In this document: positions 43,695-54,406 of the stretch, piece after piece
Layout: each line of letters starts with the position of its first letter
Numbering within the stretch: position 1 is the stretch's first letter
The notes under the pieces: generated by a model
Database searches by the model: none
The model's input: only the letters and a program-made list of their open reading frames with translations
What the model was told of the DNA's origin: nothing
Made by a program: the position numbers and the translations under genes
DNA from: Rhododendron vialii
Lineage: Eukaryota; Streptophyta; Magnoliopsida; Ericales; Ericaceae
DNA: 64,000 nucleotides
Direction: 5' to 3'
NCBI RefSeq assembly: GCF_030253575.1
Contig: NC_080559.1
Location: 33,723,501 to 33,787,500, forward strand

Positions 43695-44275
43695 AGTGAA
43701 TTATATCTAGTGTTCTATGACTTACCTGTTCTTGTTGCTAGTAGCATATTTTTTTTGTTAAAAAATCTTATTTGTTGCAAGGGTTGATTTGTATTTCAAT
43801 TCCGATGGTAACGATGGATAATTGGGTTATTTAGTTGATGCTTTAGTTATTTGCATGAAATTGATCTTGGGTTATGCTCAAAGATGGATCTGGAGAGCTT
43901 ATATGAATCGATTGCTTCAATATGGTTTTAAAATGCTTGGGAGGTTCTTTATCTAATTTCAAATAACAGGTTAGTGCATAATCTTTGTGTGGAAAACTAT
44001 TTTGACAACCAAACGATGGAAAATCATTATTTTGAAAAATATTTTCATGTACCAACCAAACACCGGAAAATAAAAGTTTGAAGTTTGTTTTCTGAAAAAA
44101 CATTTTACATTGTAAAACATTTTACATTGAAACAAACGGAGCCTAAGTTTCGAATGCCGCCGACAGCTGAAATTTGAAAAGTTGAAACAACTCCAATTGC
44201 ATCATTCATGGAAGCGAAGGTAGGTCATGTGCGGAATGTGATGGACGTACAAGCAAGTGTTTCTCATGACATGAA

Positions 44276-44277
<2 letters not shown>

Positions 44278-44344
<67 letters not shown>
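44278..44344 (+). repeat. (CT)n microsatellite, ~66 bp
   Basis: Pure CT repeat just outside the Harbinger element, upstream of a Stowaway-like MITE. Frames across it encode Ser/Leu or Arg/Glu runs and are not genes. Confidence 0.95.
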
Positions 44345-44347
<3 letters not shown>

Positions 44348-44375
44348 AGTACTGCATGATCCATGCGACAAGCTA

Positions 44376-44886
44376 CTCCCTCCGTTTCCATTCTTTGGTC
44401 TCTTTTCGGGATTCTAACTTAATAAGAGAACATAATAATTGCATGCATGATCACTTGATTTTTCAATTTTACCCTTGAAACATTTAGGCAGCAAAATAGG
44501 AGCTAAAACAGAGTACAATTTTTTGGCGGCAAAATAGGAGCTGAAAACAGAGTGAAACTCACTCCGGAAATTAAGGCGGAAAAAAGCCGGTGATTTGAAA
44601 TTCAAAATTTTGTGAATATGTAGAAGGTTGTGTAAATGAGAACTGGATGTTCGTTTTGTGTTTGTCTATGTACATCTCATTTTGATGATTGTAAATGCAT
44701 ATTGTAATAACAGTGCTTCTATGGAGTGGACTACATGAGTTTTTGTCAAATTCCCCTCTCTTTTTTTTTAGTATAATTGATTTTCAGGAAACATAAAATG
44801 GGAAATTCCTTAACTTTTAGCCACTTAGTTCTAAAGTGAGACAGCCAAAAGTGCTAATTGAGACAATAGAATGGGGACGGAGGGAA
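44376..44886. mobile_element. Stowaway-like (Tc1/mariner) MITE
   Basis: CTCCCTCCGTTTCCATTCTTTGGTCTC at the left is mirrored by GAGACAATAGAATGGGGACGGAGGGAA at the right. TA flanks both sides (44374-44375 and 44887-44888). CTCCCTCCGT ends with a TA duplication are the Stowaway signature. At ~510 bp it is longer than most. No coding. Confidence 0.75.
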
Positions 44887-45043
44887 TAAGTTTTTAGGTG
44901 ATTTACATATCTTCACCAAAGGGGAAAGAAAATATAAGAACGGACACGCGTAAAACTACTATTATGCTTAATAACATTTGATCAAACATCGAACATTTGG
45001 TACTTTAAATGAAGGGTTTAAGAAAGCAAAAAGGTTTTTATTA

Positions 45044-45145
45044 AGAATTTTGATATTTGTGTTCCACTTTTTACTAATGACGCTCCGATTTATGAACAAA
45101 GTGGAGCGCCATCAATAAAAAGTGAAGCGCGAAAATCAATTTCCT
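45044..45145. mobile_element. Short foldback MITE with GC-richer core
   Basis: Left GAATTTTGATATTTGTGTTCCACTTTTTACTAATG; right CATCAATAAAAAGTGAAGCGCGAAAATCAATTTCC. The inverted pair GACGCTCC and GGAGCGCC forms the core. The ends resemble the other members of the family. Confidence 0.55.
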
Positions 45146-45324
45146 TTTATGAATGTCAAAATGCTTTGTTGTTTCACTGACAGAGGACCACAAGGTTCCC
45201 CGCCAGAAGTGACAATGACGACACAATTGGAAATTCCCGAAATCGATCAATCTGGAATAAGTTCTTCGTCTAGAAAATCCTTTCTTAATTCCACCTAATA
45301 TTCGTGCATTATATTATAATTCCC

Positions 45325-45681
45325 GTTCGGACAAATAAGCCACAGTGGCTTATTTTTTGTCCTTATTCAAATTTTTTTCGTATCACTTGGCTTATTGTCA
45401 TTTTTTTGGGAATTATTGCATCCTCACGACAAGAGGAATCTAAAAAGTAAAAATTTTTGACCGAAATCCAATTTTTTTTGAATAAAGACGAAAAAATTGG
45501 CTTATTGATTTTTTTTCGTCTTTATTCAAAAAAAATTGGATTTCGGTCAAAAAATTTTACTTTTTAAATTCTTCTTGACGTGAGAATGCAATAATCCCCA
45601 AAAAAATTACAATAAGCCAAGTGATACGAAAAAATTTAAATAAGAACAAAAAATAAGCCAAAATGACATATTTGTCCGAAC
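45325..45681. mobile_element. 357-bp foldback MITE forming one long hairpin
   Basis: GTTCGGACAAATA at 45325 is mirrored by TATTTGTCCGAAC ending at 45681, and inversion continues almost to the centre: AATAAGCCA, CGTATCACTTGGCTTATTG, GACCGAAATCCAATTTTTTTTG and AATAAAGACGAAAAAATTGG each have their complement on the other side. The loop near 45502 is very short. Differences between arms are few. No clear target-site duplication was found. Confidence 0.8.
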
Positions 45682-46540
45682 ACCGTCGTTTATTTTATAT
45701 ACCTACTACATGCACGATTGATGTATTTAAGAATCAAGAATGGTATTATAATGACGTACGAATTTTGGGAGCCTCCCATAAAAGAGGAGGGTATACTATC
45801 CCGTGATTAGGCTTGTAGAAGGACATGGTAAACTTTTTCGGATACATCGATAACGGTAAATTTAAAAGATCAATTGGTAATCGATTGAGTAACCTCTAAA
45901 TTATGTTAACAAATTAGCATTGGTGGCTTATATATATGATCAATGTGTAACTACTAGCATCACGTGTGCAGTTTGGTTGCACGTGATGGAACGTACGTGT
46001 GTACTTATTGACAATGCAAGGCGATTGACTCAAGTAGTGACTTGGTTTCAGGAAGCAAGTCTCGATGACTTAGGTACGGTGTAAGATTTCTTTGAAGCAT
46101 GCATGTAACTTGAAATTCATCAACTACAAGTAGGGTACGTACGTAGTCTTAAACATTACTACTAATATTAACTAAAATTAGGTTACTTCAGTGAGCCATT
46201 TGAGACAAATAATCAACTCCAAGAATTGGCCTGGCTGATAATCAATGAAGACTTTGGTATTTTTTTCATTCTGGTAGGAGAGGACCTTCTATATGCTATA
46301 AATTCTGACGAGGATACATACTTCATATACATAAGGATTTTGCTCCAATTTTAAATTAAGTCTCCAAAAGTAAACGATGAACTGGTCCGGACGCTCTGGT
46401 TATGAAAACTAAAACAAATAAAATACTAGTAGTAGTATATACTCTATAATATCCTGACTCCCACTTGTCGTCTAGTCCAAAGAGGAAGGACTCCCTTAGA
46501 CTTTGTTAACATCACATCAATTTTTCCTAATTTGGATGGA
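45682..46540. other. Intergenic; nothing recognised
   Basis: Unremarkable A/T-rich DNA. I saw no gene, repeat array or RNA gene. Confidence 0.5.
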
Positions 46541-46815
46541 ACATGGCTATCCACATTCGACCGGGGACCCAGCCGAGCGGCACCTCTGCCAAGCGGGTGT
46601 CGAGCGGTCAATTCGGTCGTTCATCTCAGATTCAACGGCAAAGATCGAAACATTTTTTTCCTTTTCCTTTCTTTTTTTTAAAAATCCGTACAGTACCTTT
46701 ACATCTGGACCGTCTGAACACTTTTGGACGGTCGAAATGTGCTCGACATCCCTGCCAAGCACTTGGCAGGGTCTCCAGGTCCTATCCATCCGACTATCGT
46801 GGTGTAACAGTACTG
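46541..46815. repeat. Dispersed GC-richer repeat, related to 57940-58170
   Basis: GTCGAGCGGTCAATTCGGTC, then GTTCATCTCAGATTC, parallels TTGAGCGGCCAATCTAGCCG and GTTCATCTCATCTCG at 57990-58025. Inside it, GACCGTC...GACGGTC and GCCAAGCACTTGGC are inverted pairs. Frames here overlap in several registers and have no domain, so I call a repeat rather than a gene. Confidence 0.45.
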
Positions 46816-47119
46816 TCAAACACTTGGCAAGACGTTATAAAAAGTGCTGCGGCCGCCAAGGTACGTGGCCAAATTACATTCGATCGGTTTGCCATACCCC
46901 CAAAGAAAAGAAGAAATCAAACAATCACATCCCTAAACTTCACCATCAAGTTTGGCATATTCGTAACTACTCATAATTTTCAAACCCGGCCCCATGCCGG
47001 TGGGGATTACGTGTACACGTGGACCACTCCAAGAGGGGCGGCTTTTAGCTGTTCAAGCCGCGAATAGCCCAAGCTCAAAAAAATGCGCTAAAATTTTGTA
47101 ATTTCTTCGGCCAAAATGA

Positions 47120-47405
47120 TACTCTTTTCGTCAATTTTAATTGTTCAGTTTCGTAACTCAAATTTATTAAGGAGAAATTATCATTACATAATTCATATCA
47201 ACTTTTATCTCAATTTTTCTTACATATTCTCTATAAAGGTATGATCACTATATTTTTATTCAGTAACTTTTCAAAATGAAATATAAGTTTAGGAGCAAAA
47301 TAAAAAAGGCATCGACTTTTATCCACTGGACTTTACAAAATGACCCTTTTTAAGGGACAATCCAAAATAAAATACTGGACTCTAAAAAAGGGGACGGATG
47401 GAGTA
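47120..47405. mobile_element. Worn Stowaway-like MITE
   Basis: TACTCTTTTCGTCAATTTTA at the left is faced by GGGGACGGATGGAGTA at the right, a degraded CTCCNTCCGTCCC end with TA at the borders. Weak on its own; the common end motif is the only support. Confidence 0.4.
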
Positions 47406-48290
47406 GTTTTTATTTACTAATCGAAACATGGAATAGTCTGTTCATAAATTTTTGGATATTTTGCACCAAATTAAAGAATCAGTTCTTTAATTTGGTGCGA
47501 AGAAACTCAAAAAATTACATAAGTATATTTTTCAACATATTCCTTTCATCCCGATTTGTTTGTCTCATTTTTTACTTATACATGTCTCAAATTGACTATT
47601 TAATTTCAAAATCAATGACTTAGATTATGTAAATTTTCAAATTAATAGATTTGATTTGATTTCTTTAATAAATTAAAAACTCGAAATTGAAAAAAAAAAT
47701 CGAAACGGAGAGACTAGTACATATTTATCATCCTAAAGCCGCCCACGCCCCCAAAGACCACCTGAAAGCAACAAGCCTCGTCTGTTCTCTTTTGATTCGT
47801 CAAATTAGACCACTTGAGGCTTTTGTTCTATTGCGGCCAAGGTCAGCTGGACCCACCTACAACTTTGCATGCATGTGCGCCACGTGTGTAGAAAGTATTC
47901 AAAGGCACGACACGTCATCAGCAGCCCAAGTTTTGATCCGTATAGAGCTGGACACTTGGCACGATGGGTTTTATATGTACTTGTTGGTTGTAGGGGAACA
48001 AGTGGTAGTTTCCTAGTGGACAGAGTATAAAATACTAGTATAAATACAAATAATTTTGCTAACACAAACAAGCAGTTACGTGCACTCGCATTGTAGGTGA
48101 ATCCCACACGCGGTGCAAGTATGTATCTAAGTCACGTAATTCACGTGCACGCACGTATCAGAAGCGGAAACGTGAAAGTATTTTTAAAACATATCCCAAA
48201 CTTATATAATTCGCAAGAGCGAGAATTGAGAGCGCGAACACAGAACAAGAATTGAGAGCAGAAACGTTGGACATTTTTTAAAAATTATGT
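47406..48290. other. Intergenic; no gene supported
   Basis: A possible further worn Stowaway-like unit spans about 47541-47717 (TCATCCCGATTTGTTTGTCTC against ATCGAAACGGAGAGA). The frame 47687-48016 has no recognisable domain. Confidence 0.4.
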
Positions 48291-48293
48291 GAG

Positions 48294-48490
48294 CATGCGC
48301 CCGGGCGCATTTGATGTGTAGAGGATGCTCTCGAGTTGCATTTGAATTGCGCCTGAGGCGCAATTGATATGTGTAGGATGAATTCAGGGTGCACTAGAAT
48401 TGCGCCAGAGGTGCATATTTTATCCGTTGAGCATGCGCCCGGGCGCTCTTGATATTGTGGGCGCACTTGACATGATTGCGCCAGGGCGTA
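48294..48490 (+). repeat. Irregular repeats of a 'TGCGCCNGRGGCG' word
   Basis: GCGCCCGGGCGC appears at about 48298 and 48426, with GCGCCTGAGGCGCAATTGA, GCGCCAGAGGTGCA and GCGCCAGGGCG between and after. Each word is near-palindromic. Spacing is about 30-45 bases but irregular. The cluster stands out from the A/T-rich surroundings. Confidence 0.6.
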
Positions 48491-49288
48491 TGATTGAGAA
48501 GGTTTGGGGAGGAATGCGTTAGGAGCACCAAATAATCCCTCACAAGCGTATAGGATAGTGCAAAGCCCAATCATATTTTGGACCTCGAAAAGAAGTGGTG
48601 CTGGAAGCCTGGTCCATCCCGAATTTATACAACTAGACTAGAAAGTACACTTCCAGAACAAAGATAACAGAAAAATTGGAACAAGAAAAAATCGCGCCAA
48701 AACTACTTCTGGCATCACCGAAGGAATCGACACCACATTTGTAGGATGCCAATTTTTCTGAGTCAGTCGAACTACTGGAAGAAAATGGGAAAGGAACACC
48801 GAATAGGATCGAAGACACTAATCCTCATGTTTCAATGCATTAAGTAACGAAAGTTCCGCAAAACATTGCTTTTGCAAGTTCAGACTTACAGCAGTGCATA
48901 TCGACTACCTAACAAAAGCTCCTTCTGGTAATCAATCAAACAAACAAAACAATTAAAGTTAAGCTGCAAATTGTGGGTGTAGATCCCAGCTTGGCCTCTT
49001 TTCATTTTACGCCCAACAGAACTAATTCACTGATTTCATGACTGTTTCTCTTAAGCACACAATCAGAAAAGCCACGTCGAGGTCAATATGTTTCATGTCA
49101 CTCAAAGCTGCGTTTCCTATCCCTACGAAAGATTAGCTGCACAGATGTCTGACCCGCTTCAAGTACTAATAAACATCATCGTCTAGATTCCCCTGATACA
49201 CGAAACAATGCACAAAAACCAGAACTATTAACCTCGAGTTTCAAGGTTCGAACCCGAGCACAACTACTGCGCACACTACTGGAAACTC
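48491..49288. other. Intergenic; nothing recognised
   Basis: No gene or bounded element identified. Frames here are short and have no domain. Confidence 0.5.
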
Positions 49289-49622
49289 AACTAGTAGTGC
49301 GTTTTACCATCTAGGTGGTAGTCCAGTCGGTGGGAGTCACCACCTCTCTGAACACCTGTGCCGGTTCGAGCCCTGGGAGGCACATTTGTGCTGGTACCCG
49401 GTGGTGCCATTAATAGGCTTTATTTCGAACCCATATGTGGACCGAAGAGGGAGATTTCTCGCCGTTGTGCACCAGGTGGTGCCGTGGTGATAGCCCGTTC
49501 TTCCGGAAGGTAGCTATGGCTCGAACTGGATATTCCATCGGCGGGTAGGGAGCCCTATGGACACGCCCACGGGGGAGTTACTACGCTGATCAAAAAAAAA
49601 AAAAAAACTAGTAGTGCGTTTT
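49289..49622 (+). mobile_element. Full-length tRNA-derived SINE with a perfect 17-bp target-site duplication
   Basis: AACTAGTAGTGCGTTTT stands at 49289-49305 and again at 49606-49622. Between them lies a ~300-bp body with a perfect A box TAGTCCAGTCG (49319-49329), a perfect B box GGTTCGAGCCC (49363-49373) and a 3' run of ~15 A. The order, spacing and flanks are those of an intact SINE retroposed by LINE machinery. The head is tRNA-like, but the body after the B box is unknown to me. It differs from the Au SINE at 52870 and from the family at 11520. Confidence 0.9.
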
Positions 49623-50086
49623 TCCTATGCTAGCATCAAGGCCACTATAAAGAGTTAAACCAATCAGTCCAGTTCCAATCAAGCCTCCCCTTGAACCTAA
49701 CCTATGAATCTTATTTGAGATTTGACGGATAGAGTTTTCCGTAGGTATTCTCCTTTTTACGCTCAACACATGTTTAAGGTATGCATGGTTACAACCACAC
49801 ACCAGGAACACTGCAATATCATCGTGATATCTGATCCTAATAAGTGCATTACAGTTATATATTTCTAAGAAATGGACCTTCACATTGCACAACAACTTAC
49901 AATACTATCTTGAATATTCCAATGAACAAACATCTTCTGCTGCAAATATGTACCCCGAGATACCACTGCTCGTCCACAAGATATTCTAACTTTTTGAAAA
50001 TTCCCCAAGTACCAGGCACTAGATTTGGACACTTGCATAACAAAAGCAATTTACATTCAACATGAACAATTCGTCATTCTTACTTG
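49623..50086. other. Intergenic / 3' flank of the DnaJ-zinc-finger gene
   Basis: Nothing recognised beyond the likely 3' UTR of the minus-strand gene to the right. Confidence 0.45.
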
Positions 50087-51635
50087 TTAGTAATAGTAAC
50101 CTTTTCCCAGACAGTTGAGACAGCGTTGCGCCCTATAACAGAAATCAGAAAACTCAATCAAATGTAAATCTACACAACCGAAACAACATTGTTAGGAAAC
50201 AATTTTGAAGACAATAATGATATAACCCACAAGTGACAGACCTGACTCCATCACAAGTAGGGCAAAGACATGGATTTATAACTTGAGGGTCATAAGTAGG
50301 CGACCACTCTATTGTTGAATTCCCTTTGCACAATTTGCAAATGTAAAACCCTATTCCATTGCAAACCCCACAAGGCAAAGCGAATTTCCTCTGCAGAAAA
50401 CCCAACTCAAGTTAACATATACACTATAAGATTAAAAAAGAAAAAGAAAAAGAAGAAACACATACACTATCAAATTCCATACATACAGACAAGTTTCCTA
50501 TTGTGAAGGTATATGAGGATATATAAGGTTTCAGAAACAAGGGTAGTTGCAGAAAACCCAACTCAAATGCAACAAATTCATCATCAAAATCCCATATGCA
50601 GATCTATAAAAACACGTAAATTTTTATATATTTACTTGTACTGTTGTACATTGGAAAAGATAAGGTTTCGGTCTTTCAAAAACAAGTTTCATTCCACAAA
50701 ATCCAACTCGAATTCAACACATACACCATCGTATCCCATGTACAGATAACTATGAACACATCGATATCCCGAAATTTTAGTCCATCACGAAAAGACGTGT
50801 AATTTCCTAATGAAAAAATAAAATACTTCCCTGTATGATTTTTCGAATTTCTCTTCACAAAATTAAATATCTCAATTAGTTCTACAAATGTGAAAACTTT
50901 ATATCAAAATCAAAACCAACCGACAATGAGTGGAGAAGTCCCAAAATTATATTAAGTGATCACCCATTCCACCCAAAACAGTGTGGGGCTATATTTCCTT
51001 AGCATTAAATTGGTGCGTAGAAATTCGGAACATTTTAAATGGAATTGCTTCTTTTGTTGAATAAAAAATTACACCGTTTTTTCATAAGGAACTAAGATTT
51101 TGTGGCAGAGGGAGTATATTGGTTTGCACGTAGGAGTACGTGAGGTTTCAGAAAAAAAGGGTAACATGTCAAAAAAAAAAGAAAAAAAGGGTAATTGCTG
51201 AAACCCAACTCAAATTCAACAACTTCACCACCGAATTCTCTCCCGAAACCCCTATACACGCATAAACCTGAACTGAGAAAAAAATATATTCGTGCTGTTA
51301 GATTTCTTGGAGGAGGGCTCCAACCTAAAATCAATTGGCAATATTTGGGGTAGCCTCTAAAATATATATTAACCAAGCTTGGGTGGCTTCGATTAGCGAG
51401 GTAGGATAAAGTCTAGCACATACAGTGGTTACGTGTGTGTATCAGTATATGAGGAAAGATAAGGTTTCAGAAGCAAGGGTATAGTTACCCGTCTGGCCTC
51501 GGTGACAGCCTGTATGGCTCCGATTGTGGCGGTGGAGGCTAGAGAGAGAGTAAAAAATCCACCGATAAGTACAGCAGCAGCTGAAGCTAACACGCGCAGT
51601 GGCTGTGGAACCCCGCCGCCGCGACCACCCGCCAT
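50087..51635 (-). CDS. Small membrane protein with DnaJ-type CxxCxGxG zinc finger
   Basis: Three minus-strand exons, 51635-51489, 50390-50242 and 50132-50087, give 113 residues ending GKGYYY. Residues ~13-41 (LRVLASAAAVLIGGFFTLSLAS...) form one likely membrane segment after a Gly-rich start. Then come four Cys pairs: PCGVCNGIG (Cys56, Cys59), CKLCKGN (67, 70), CPTCDG (92, 95) and CLNCLGKG (103, 106). The arrangement matches the DnaJ/Hsp40 Cys-rich superfamily seen in plastid proteins such as BSD2, LQY1 and ORANGE, which bind zinc and help other proteins fold. There is no J domain. Placement in chloroplast or mitochondrion cannot be decided; the N-terminus lacks an obvious Ser/Thr-rich transit peptide. 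Intron 1 is 1.1 kb. The function of this particular family is unknown to me. Confidence 0.88.
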
Positions 51636-51834
51636 TGTCAGGCGGAAAGTACTGTCCAGATAACCGGTAAGAGAGAGAGAGATTGGGAGACTGGAAATTT
51701 TGAGTGGCGGAGGGAATTCCTGTGAATGGCCCATGGGCCTGTGCTAAGCTAAAAGCCCAAAACGGATCAGAATACAAAAGGCTGCCCAACTTTAAGGGCT
51801 CGAGCCCAGCAGACGTAAATTTGTATTCTTTTAG

Positions 51835-51967
51835 GAGGAAAATGGTTTTCGCACCCCACTTTCTTCATAAACGCATTTGAAAGTGCGTAAAAATTTTCAT
51901 GTGTGTGATTTGAAGAACTTAACAGAAAATCTTAAACAAAAATTGGATTGTGAAAATTATTTCTCTC
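51835..51967. mobile_element. Short foldback MITE, 'GATNTYCACAC' family (weak)
   Basis: Left GGAAAATGGTTTTCGCACCCCA; right TTGGATTGTGAAAATTATTTCTC. The ends resemble 40784-40978, but the inverted repeat is poor inside. It lies upstream of the DnaJ-zinc-finger gene. Confidence 0.45.
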
Positions 51968-52290
51968 CCATCAAAAAGAAAATTATTTTCCCGTTTTGAG
52001 GTTTGATTTACCGAAATCAATGGAAAGCTAGCTTAAAAATTCTTGAACAAAGTGCCGATTTTTCTATATTAGTACATGTTTTGTGAAAAAAGGGTCTAAG
52101 CCTCAAGCCATACGGGGAACATAGTATGTTGTCCTTCTCACTCCTCCAGAGGATAATTTGTCAAAAATGTCTCACGAATATCTGAAAATAACTCAAGGAA
52201 ACCTCATGAAAATAGAAAAAAAAAAAAAATAGAGCAAGGGTCCTTGAGATTTAATGAAGGACAATTTCTCTTGTCTTCATGACCTGTAAT
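51968..52290. other. Intergenic; nothing recognised
   Basis: A/T-rich DNA without coding signal. Confidence 0.45.
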
Positions 52291-52291
52291 G

Positions 52292-52341
<50 letters not shown>

Positions 52342-52516
52342 ACCGGTCTTATATGCGTAAGTTATAGTTTAGTGTCAGTCGTCCTTATCCCATCATAACC
52401 GGCTACATATGAAAATTCCTCTCTCTCTCTCTCTAACCGGTCTTATATGCGTAAGTTATAGTTTAGTGTCAGTCGTCCTTAATTATCCCATCATAACCGG
52501 CTACTTATGAAAATTC
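52292..52516 (+). repeat. CT microsatellite and a 94-bp tandem duplication
   Basis: A (CT)n run at 52293-52340 is followed by AACCGGTCTTATATGCGTAAG...CATAACCGGCTAC...GAAAATTC, then a shorter CT run at about 52418-52434, then the same unit again from 52435. The copies differ by a 4-base insertion (AATT) and one substitution. The CT run was duplicated with the unit. Confidence 0.9.
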
Positions 52517-52852
52517 ATGTTTGTAGCCCACGCTCTTTGTTATTCGTATAAGATACATAGTCTCTCTCATTGCCCATGCTTAGTGCCCTTTAAAGAAAAT
52601 GTACCTTTCGACATCATTTAAACTACTTAATTCGTATGGCATCTGAATTATGAATCGTGGAAAAACATGGATAAACTAATGCATGACTAATATTCTCTAG
52701 CTGAGTATACAATACAAATTGATCAACGATCACATAGCCTATAAAATGCAACGGCTACTTTTTTCCATAACGGCTGTTTGGATGTGGATTCTCGAAGTAT
52801 TGTTAAGCAGGAATATATAATTCATAATTGGTCCCCTTTTTTTTGGGTTTTT

Positions 52853-53058
52853 GTAAGGGTGGTTTTGTGAAGGACGAGTTTTGGCACAACGGTAAAGTTG
52901 CTCCATTGTGATTTGGAGGGTCACGGGTTCGTCTTGTGAAAACAGTCTTTCTGTTTGCAAAAGTAAGACTATGTACATCAACTCTTCTACAGACCCCGCA
53001 GTAGCGGAGTTGCGGGGTCTCGTGCACCGAATTTACCCTTTGTGAGGGTGGTTTTGTG
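52853..53058 (+). mobile_element. Au SINE with target-site duplication
   Basis: The body 52870-53041 reads TTGGCACAACGGTAAAGTTG, CTCCATTGTGA, GGTCACGGGTTCG, then GACCCCGCAGTAGCGG and CTCGTGCACCGA, ending in CCTTTG. This is the Au SINE pattern known across flowering plants. The A box TGGCACAACGG (52882) is perfect; the B box (52926) is worn. Flanks GTAAGGGTGGTTTTGTG (52853) and GTGAGGGTGGTTTTGTG (53042) are a 17-bp duplication with one difference. Confidence 0.88.
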
Positions 53059-53630
53059 TCTGATGATTTAATGTGGTATATTCATACTGTCCTGTGAAAA
53101 AGGCATATTGTCTCATGATTAGGATTCTTCCTTATCGAATCTCAGGTCAGCATATTTTGCTTGCAAATTGACCAGCTACAATTTGCCCTGTCAGTAAATG
53201 CAGTCCAACACAATTTGGTCAAAATTAAAGATCTAGTCTTCTACATACTAAACCCGCGTGTAAGCCCAAGTAAAAGCATCTTTTGATATTTCGAAAATAT
53301 CTTAAGCCATTAAAATTTGTGAAAGTGATGATTGACCGTAGAGACATAGCGCGAAGAGTAAGAGCGAAAGATTTTACCAGATGATTACATGTGCGTTCTA
53401 GCTTCTTGTATCAAGACTATCGGGCTGTACATATCAAGAATTGGGGGTCCCAATCATAAATTATCTCAAACTACGTTTGGAATTGAATCGGCTTCAAATG
53501 CTAATTAAATACATCTCATTGGTTGACTTTGATCACAACAAGATAGTTCATTGCAGATCGATTAATCTTATTCCTCTTATGCGGCTATGCCATATGTTCA
53601 AAGGAAAAAAGAAAAAAAAAACACACAATT
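53059..53630. other. Intergenic; nothing recognised
   Basis: No gene, RNA or bounded repeat seen. Confidence 0.45.
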
Positions 53631-53631
53631 A

Positions 53632-54048
53632 GGCTCCATTTGTTTTGATGTAAAATGTTTTACAATGAAAAATATTTTCCATGTAAAATATTTTTTCAGA
53701 AAATAAATTTCAAACTTTTATTTTCAGGTGTTTGGTTGGCACTTGAAAATATTTTCAGAAATCAACAAAATAGTGTAGAGAGATCTAGAGGGGGTTTAAA
53801 CGGTGGAGAGATATGAGAATATTGGAATGAACGTGGGTCAGGACTGACAATCTAGGAAACTGAGCAAGTGAGAATTGCCGTAGAAGGCAGCAGGTTCATT
53901 TCGGTAAATAATTTAAGGAAGATTTAAGGGTAAGTCATTTTCATCTAATTAATGGAAAATGTATTACATGTAAAATGTTTTTCTCATTTTTTACATAACT
54001 AAACACCGAAAAATAGAAAAAACATTTTACGCCCAAACAAACGGAGCC
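53632..54048 (-). mobile_element. 417-bp MITE derived from the Harbinger element at 41261
   Basis: It opens GGCTCCATTTGTTTTGATGT and closes ACGCCCAAACAAACGGAGCC. The left ~110 bases match the right end of the 41261 element in reverse complement (TTTTCAGAAAA, TTCAAACTTTTATTTTC, GGTGTTTGGTTGG). The right end matches that element's left end. So it is an internally deleted copy in the opposite orientation with no coding left. Flanks are TTA and AAA, so a clean 3-bp duplication is not seen. Confidence 0.85.
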
Positions 54049-54406
54049 AAATTATTTTACGCCCAGAACATCCAAAAAAGAAACCCTTCAGGAAAACAAA
54101 TCAATGGTCCAAAACTCTTCCCTGAAAGAATTTCTTTAAATCTGAACCGTTGATCTGTTTTCGTGGAGGTTTCCTGACTAGGGTTTGCCAGGACCGTATC
54201 ATTTACGTTATGAATAAATAAAAAAGTAGGCAAATACCAACTTTCCACCTCCCGGAATAGCATCGATTCCTAGTTTCCTAACACCTGTTATTCTTCCCTT
54301 TTGTCTTGCCGCGCGCCGCGATCTGTATTTTGAGAAACAAATTGTTTCTTGAAACATTCTTGATTGACGTAAAATTCTTGGAAAACATAGCATAAGGAGG
54401 CCTTGT
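54049..54406. other. Intergenic; nothing recognised
   Basis: A frame at 54208-54585 runs into the foldback and has no domain. Confidence 0.4.

Noticed and set aside
46503-47067. Overlapping frames of 157 and 174 codons
   Set aside because: They overlap in different registers, show no domain, and lie in a dispersed repeat with inverted words.
49319-49373. Possible tRNA gene (perfect A and B boxes)
   Set aside because: The sequence does not fold as a tRNA beyond the boxes, and it is followed by an A tail and flanked by a 17-bp duplication: a SINE.
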